From an uncultured Clostridia bacterium (GTDB lineage Bacteria; Bacillota; Clostridia; RUG12999), in the NCBI GenBank assembly GCA_934792465.1, contig CAKVOK010000065.1, positions 1 to 16,593 of the forward strand: a stretch of DNA of 16,593 nt, written 5' to 3'. The translations under genes and the position numbers were made by a program. The notes under the pieces were generated by a model. It worked only from the letters and a program-made list of their open reading frames with translations. It searched no databases and had not been told where the DNA came from. Below, piece by piece: positions 14,007 through 16,593 of this stretch. Positions within the stretch are counted from its first letter, which is position 1; each line of letters begins with the position of its first letter.

Positions 14007-14630
14007 ATGAAGGTACTTTTGATTAACGGAAGCCCAAAGAAAAACGGCTGCACATATACAGCTTTGTCGGAGATTGCCGACACATTGAAAAAAGAGGATA
14101 TTGACAGCGAAATTGTTCATCTCGGAAACGGACCCGTGAGGGATTGTATTGGGTGCAGTGCCTGTGTCAAACTGAAAAAATGCGTTTTTGAAGATGATGT
14201 GATAAACGAAATAATTGAAAAAGCAAGAGAATGCGACGGATTCATAGTCGGAACTCCGGTATATTACGCACATCCGAGCGGCAGAATATTGTCTGTACTC
14301 GACAGAATGTTTTATGCCGGCAAATCGGCATTCACTCATAAACCGGCGGCAGCGGTAGCTTCGGCGAGAAGAGCCGGAACAACAGCTTCTTTGGATGCGG
14401 TAAATAAGCATTTTTTGTTTAATCAGATGCCTGTTGTTTCATCAACATATTGGTGTATGGTACACGGAAATGCTCCGGAGGACGTTAAGCAAGATTTGGA
14501 GGGTCTTCAGACGATGCGGAATCTTGCACGGAATATGGCATGGCTGCTGAAATGTATAAAACTCGGAAAACAAAACGGAATAAATGCTCCGGAAGCCGAA
14601 AACGGAAGTAAGACGAATTTTATCAGATGA
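14007..14630 (+). CDS. Flavodoxin-fold NAD(P)H oxidoreductase, iron-sulfur flavoprotein type
   Basis: 207 aa. ATG at 14007 is preceded by GGTGA at 6 nt spacing. A TTG at 14001 is an unlikely alternative. The flavodoxin-like fold starts with LLINGSPKKNGCT, the FMN phosphate loop. GTPVYYAHPSG is the second FMN-binding stretch. A cysteine cluster C47xxC50xxC53x5C59 matches the compact [4Fe-4S] site of Isf-type iron-sulfur flavoproteins. Such proteins transfer electrons between FMN, the cluster and small acceptors such as quinones or oxygen species. Its substrate is unknown. It sits 34 bp after the copZ hairpin, and a link to copper stress is only suggestive. Confidence 0.85.
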   Translation: MKVLLINGSPKKNGCTYTALSEIADTLKKEDIDSEIVHLGNGPVRDCIGCSACVKLKKCVFEDDVINEIIEKARECDGFIVGTPVYYAHPSGRILSVLDRMFYAGKSAFTHKPAAAVASARRAGTTASLDAVNKHFLFNQMPVVSSTYWCMVHGNAPEDVKQDLEGLQTMRNLARNMAWLLKCIKLGKQNGINAPEAENGSKTNFIR

Positions 14631-14651
14631 ATATGATATGAGGGAATACCG

Positions 14652-15545
14652 ATGAAAAAGATATATCTTATAATAAATCCCAAGGCAGGAAAAACAAAAC
14701 CTAAAACCGATATGTATAATATAATTTCGGTTTTTTGCCAAGAAGAATATGAGGTGACAACTGTGTTTTCCGCATACAAGGGTCATGCCGAGGAACTGGC
14801 GGAAAAGGCTGCCGGAAAGAAATATGACTTTATAGTCTGCTACGGCGGTGACGGAACTTTGAACGAAGTTGCGGCAGGCGTGCTGAAATCCGGAAAAGAT
14901 ATGCCTATAGGATATATTCCGGCAGGAAGCACAAACGATTTTGCTTCGAGTCTTAAGCTGCCGACTACGGCACGAAAGGCAGCGCAGAATATTGCGGACG
15001 GTAAACCGTCGCCGCTTGATGTCGGCAAGTTTAACAAAAATTATTTTATGTATATTGCTTCATTCGGAGCATTTACCGCAGTGTCGTACAATACGCCGCA
15101 GGATATAAAAAATGCGTTGGGGCATTTTGCATATGTGTTGCAGGGGATTAAGGATATAGGAACAATCGTGCCGTATAAGGTTAAAATTACCGCTGACGGA
15201 AAAGTCTACGAGGGCGAATATATTTTCGGAGGAATAGGCAATTCAAAATCAATAGGCGGAATTGTGAAGCTTAAAGACGAACTTGTCAGCATGGATGACG
15301 GGGTTTTTGAGGGGATTCTGGTAAGACAGCCGAAAACACCGATTGAATTGAACAATATAATTTTGGGAATCAGCTTCAGCGATTTTTCAAACGAAATGTT
15401 TGAATTTTTCAAGGCATCGGAAATAATTGTTGAAACGGAAGATAAATTTGATTGGTCGCTGGACGGCGAATTTTGCGAGGGCGGAAACGTTGTGAAAATT
15501 AATAATATTCATGACGGTGTTAAGATAATGACCTCCAATGAATGA
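14652..15545 (+). CDS. YegS/DAGK-type lipid kinase
   Basis: 297 aa. The diacylglycerol kinase catalytic domain begins at once with NPKAG (9-13) and has the nucleotide-binding GGDGTLNE (65-72), then PIGYIPAGSTNDFA. A GNSKSIGG stretch and a C-terminal WSLDGE segment are those of the YegS/BmrU/DgkB family. The protein phosphorylates a lipid such as diacylglycerol at the inner membrane face. Exact substrate (diacylglycerol as DgkB, or another lipid) cannot be told. It begins 21 bp after the flavoprotein gene, behind GAGGG. No membrane segment is present, as is usual in this family. Confidence 0.9.
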   Translation: MKKIYLIINPKAGKTKPKTDMYNIISVFCQEEYEVTTVFSAYKGHAEELAEKAAGKKYDFIVCYGGDGTLNEVAAGVLKSGKDMPIGYIPAGSTNDFASSLKLPTTARKAAQNIADGKPSPLDVGKFNKNYFMYIASFGAFTAVSYNTPQDIKNALGHFAYVLQGIKDIGTIVPYKVKITADGKVYEGEYIFGGIGNSKSIGGIVKLKDELVSMDDGVFEGILVRQPKTPIELNNIILGISFSDFSNEMFEFFKASEIIVETEDKFDWSLDGEFCEGGNVVKINNIHDGVKIMTSNE

Positions 15546-15584
15546 TGCTTTGATTAAAATTTTACGTTAGATAAGGAGAATGAA

Positions 15585-16481
15585 ATGTACGAAGTAAGTG
15601 TGTGGTGTGCCTTCTTCTTTATATATTGTTTTTTCGGATGGTGTTTTGAATCATCATACGTTTCATTATGTGAAAGAAAACCGGTAAACCGAGGATTTTT
15701 GAAAGGACCGATGCTCCCGATATATGGATTCGGTGCGTTAATAATGCTTTATGTAACGATACCGTTCAGAAACGATTATGTAAAGATGTATTTTGCAGGT
15801 GCAATTTCAGCAACGTTACTCGAATATTTCACGGGTGCTGCAATGGAAAAAATGTTTAAGGTGAAATATTGGGACTACAGTACGAAAAAACTGAACATAA
15901 AAGGATATATATGCCTGTCCTCAACCATAGCATGGGGATTTTTCACGATTTTTCTTGTAAAGATTATACATAATCCTATAGAAAAAACAGTGAGAGCATT
16001 GCCGCAGGCAGCATTGTATTCCGCTGTATGCGTTATAGGAGCAGCTATGATTTACGACCTTGCAACATCCTTCAAGACAGCGTTCAGTATGCGTGACCTT
16101 ATTGTTAAAATCAATGATTATAGAGAAAAGACACGTGAAGAAATCAAAGACGCTGTTAAAAACCTTGACGGAATCAAACCGGAGATTTCGAAACTTATGC
16201 ACGGCGGTGCGAGAGAGATTCTTTATGCTGCAGAAAATTTGTCGAAGCATATGTCGTCACCGGTATTTATGCATGAACGCTACGGCAACTTGAAAGCGAA
16301 AATTGAGGCGCTGAGGGAACGTGCTTCGGCTAACATGGAATCCATTTCGCAGAAAGCGACAAAAGATAAATTAAGAATGCTCAGACGAAATCCTACAAAG
16401 ACAAACAAATGGCTTGCTGAAGAGTTTGAAAAACTGAAAAAAGCGGAAAAGCGTCATGAGCATAAAAAAGTATTGAAATAA
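15585..16481 (+). CDS. CmpB/DUF1113 membrane protein (putative ABC transporter permease type IV)
   Basis: 298 aa. SD AAGGAG (15574-15579) ahead of the ATG. The N-terminal 160 residues contain about five hydrophobic segments (near 5-25, 45-62, 68-85, 108-127, 140-158). Motifs of this family are present: FFGWCFESSYVS near the start, RGFLKGPMLPIYGFGA, and KYWDYS. The remaining 130 residues are a charged, helical cytoplasmic tail rich in Lys, Arg and Glu (KINDYREKTREEIKDAVKNL and onward), ending in KKAEKRHEHKK. Databases call the family putative ABC transporter permease, but its function is not known. It lies 39 bp after the lipid kinase gene and could share its transcript. Confidence 0.85.
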   Translation: MYEVSVWCAFFFIYCFFGWCFESSYVSLCERKPVNRGFLKGPMLPIYGFGALIMLYVTIPFRNDYVKMYFAGAISATLLEYFTGAAMEKMFKVKYWDYSTKKLNIKGYICLSSTIAWGFFTIFLVKIIHNPIEKTVRALPQAALYSAVCVIGAAMIYDLATSFKTAFSMRDLIVKINDYREKTREEIKDAVKNLDGIKPEISKLMHGGAREILYAAENLSKHMSSPVFMHERYGNLKAKIEALRERASANMESISQKATKDKLRMLRRNPTKTNKWLAEEFEKLKKAEKRHEHKKVLK

Positions 16482-16487
16482 CGTTAT

Positions 16488-16518
16488 GGGGCAATGATAA
16501 GCATTGTCCCGTATTTGT
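16488..16518 (+). terminator. Hairpin after the CmpB gene
   Basis: GGGGCAATG (16488-16496) pairs with CATTGTCCC (16502-16510) through one G-U pair and a 5-nt loop, 6 bp after the gene. The tail (GTATTTGTT) is only moderately T-rich. Confidence 0.6.
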
Positions 16519-16532
16519 TATATAATGACTGC

Positions 16533-16589
16533 TGAACAATTACAAAATGCACTCATATACTAATTTTTTCGGCATTTTGTAATTGTTCA
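16533..16589. repeat. Perfect 18-bp inverted repeat at the right edge
   Basis: TGAACAATTACAAAATGC (16533-16550) and its exact reverse complement (16572-16589) flank a 21-nt loop that contains TTTTTTCGG. No G/C-rich stem base or downstream T run is seen, so it is a weak terminator candidate. It might be a terminal inverted repeat, a repeat-family hairpin or the end of a neighbouring element. The window ends 4 bases later. Confidence 0.6.
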
Positions 16590-16593
16590 AGTG

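Noticed and set aside
1..16593. CRISPR array, rRNA genes or a complete toxin-antitoxin or defence system
   Set aside because: I saw no regularly spaced direct repeats, no rRNA-like sequence and no recognisable defence gene set in the window.

Overview
This 16.6-kb window looks like a piece of a low-to-moderate G+C, spore-forming Clostridia (Bacillota) chromosome. The evidence is A/T-rich intergenic DNA with strong SD sequences and TTGACA/TATAAT promoters, a CwlJ-type cortex hydrolase with GerQ-like partners, and Firmicutes-type DnaD, DnaI-like and TrmK proteins. No species can be named from the sequence alone.

Region 1 (1-3912) is the terminal part of a mobile or integrated element. It holds the tail of an unrecognised protein, two hairpins, and a compact four-gene recombination module: an HTH/zinc-finger protein, a SHOCT-like small protein overlapping it, and two tandem large serine recombinases that overlap by 4 bp. 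A strong terminator closes the module. Region 2 (3913-4305) is the probable element/chromosome transition. It has a second hairpin and a minus-strand tRNA-Trp with its own promoter and terminator.

Region 3 (4335-5561) is a sporulation/germination cluster: a CwlJ/SleB-family hydrolase followed by two paralogous GerQ-like proteins, then a strong terminator. Region 4 (5565-7751) is a divergent pair: a Gfo/Idh/MocA oxidoreductase resembling NAD-dependent GH109 glycosidases on the minus strand, and a cupin/AraC regulator on the plus strand. They share a 5' region with overlapping promoters and a perfect 16-bp palindrome.

Region 5 (7780-13972) is a long plus-strand run starting at a TTGCAA-17-TATAAT promoter: trmK, lgt, a DnaD-domain protein, a DnaI/DnaC-like helicase loader, the copper exporter copA and the copper chaperone copZ. 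Inside the run, the 180-bp copA-copZ gap is highly structured. A long hairpin there would cover the copZ SD and start codon, and alternative pairings are possible. A 14-bp-stem hairpin follows copZ.

Region 6 (14007-16593) holds an iron-sulfur flavoprotein-like oxidoreductase, a YegS/DAGK-type lipid kinase and a CmpB/DUF1113 membrane protein. The window ends in a hairpin and a perfect 18-bp inverted repeat at the right edge.

The two places most worth attention are the copA-copZ leader (13547-13728) and the tandem-recombinase module (372-3857).
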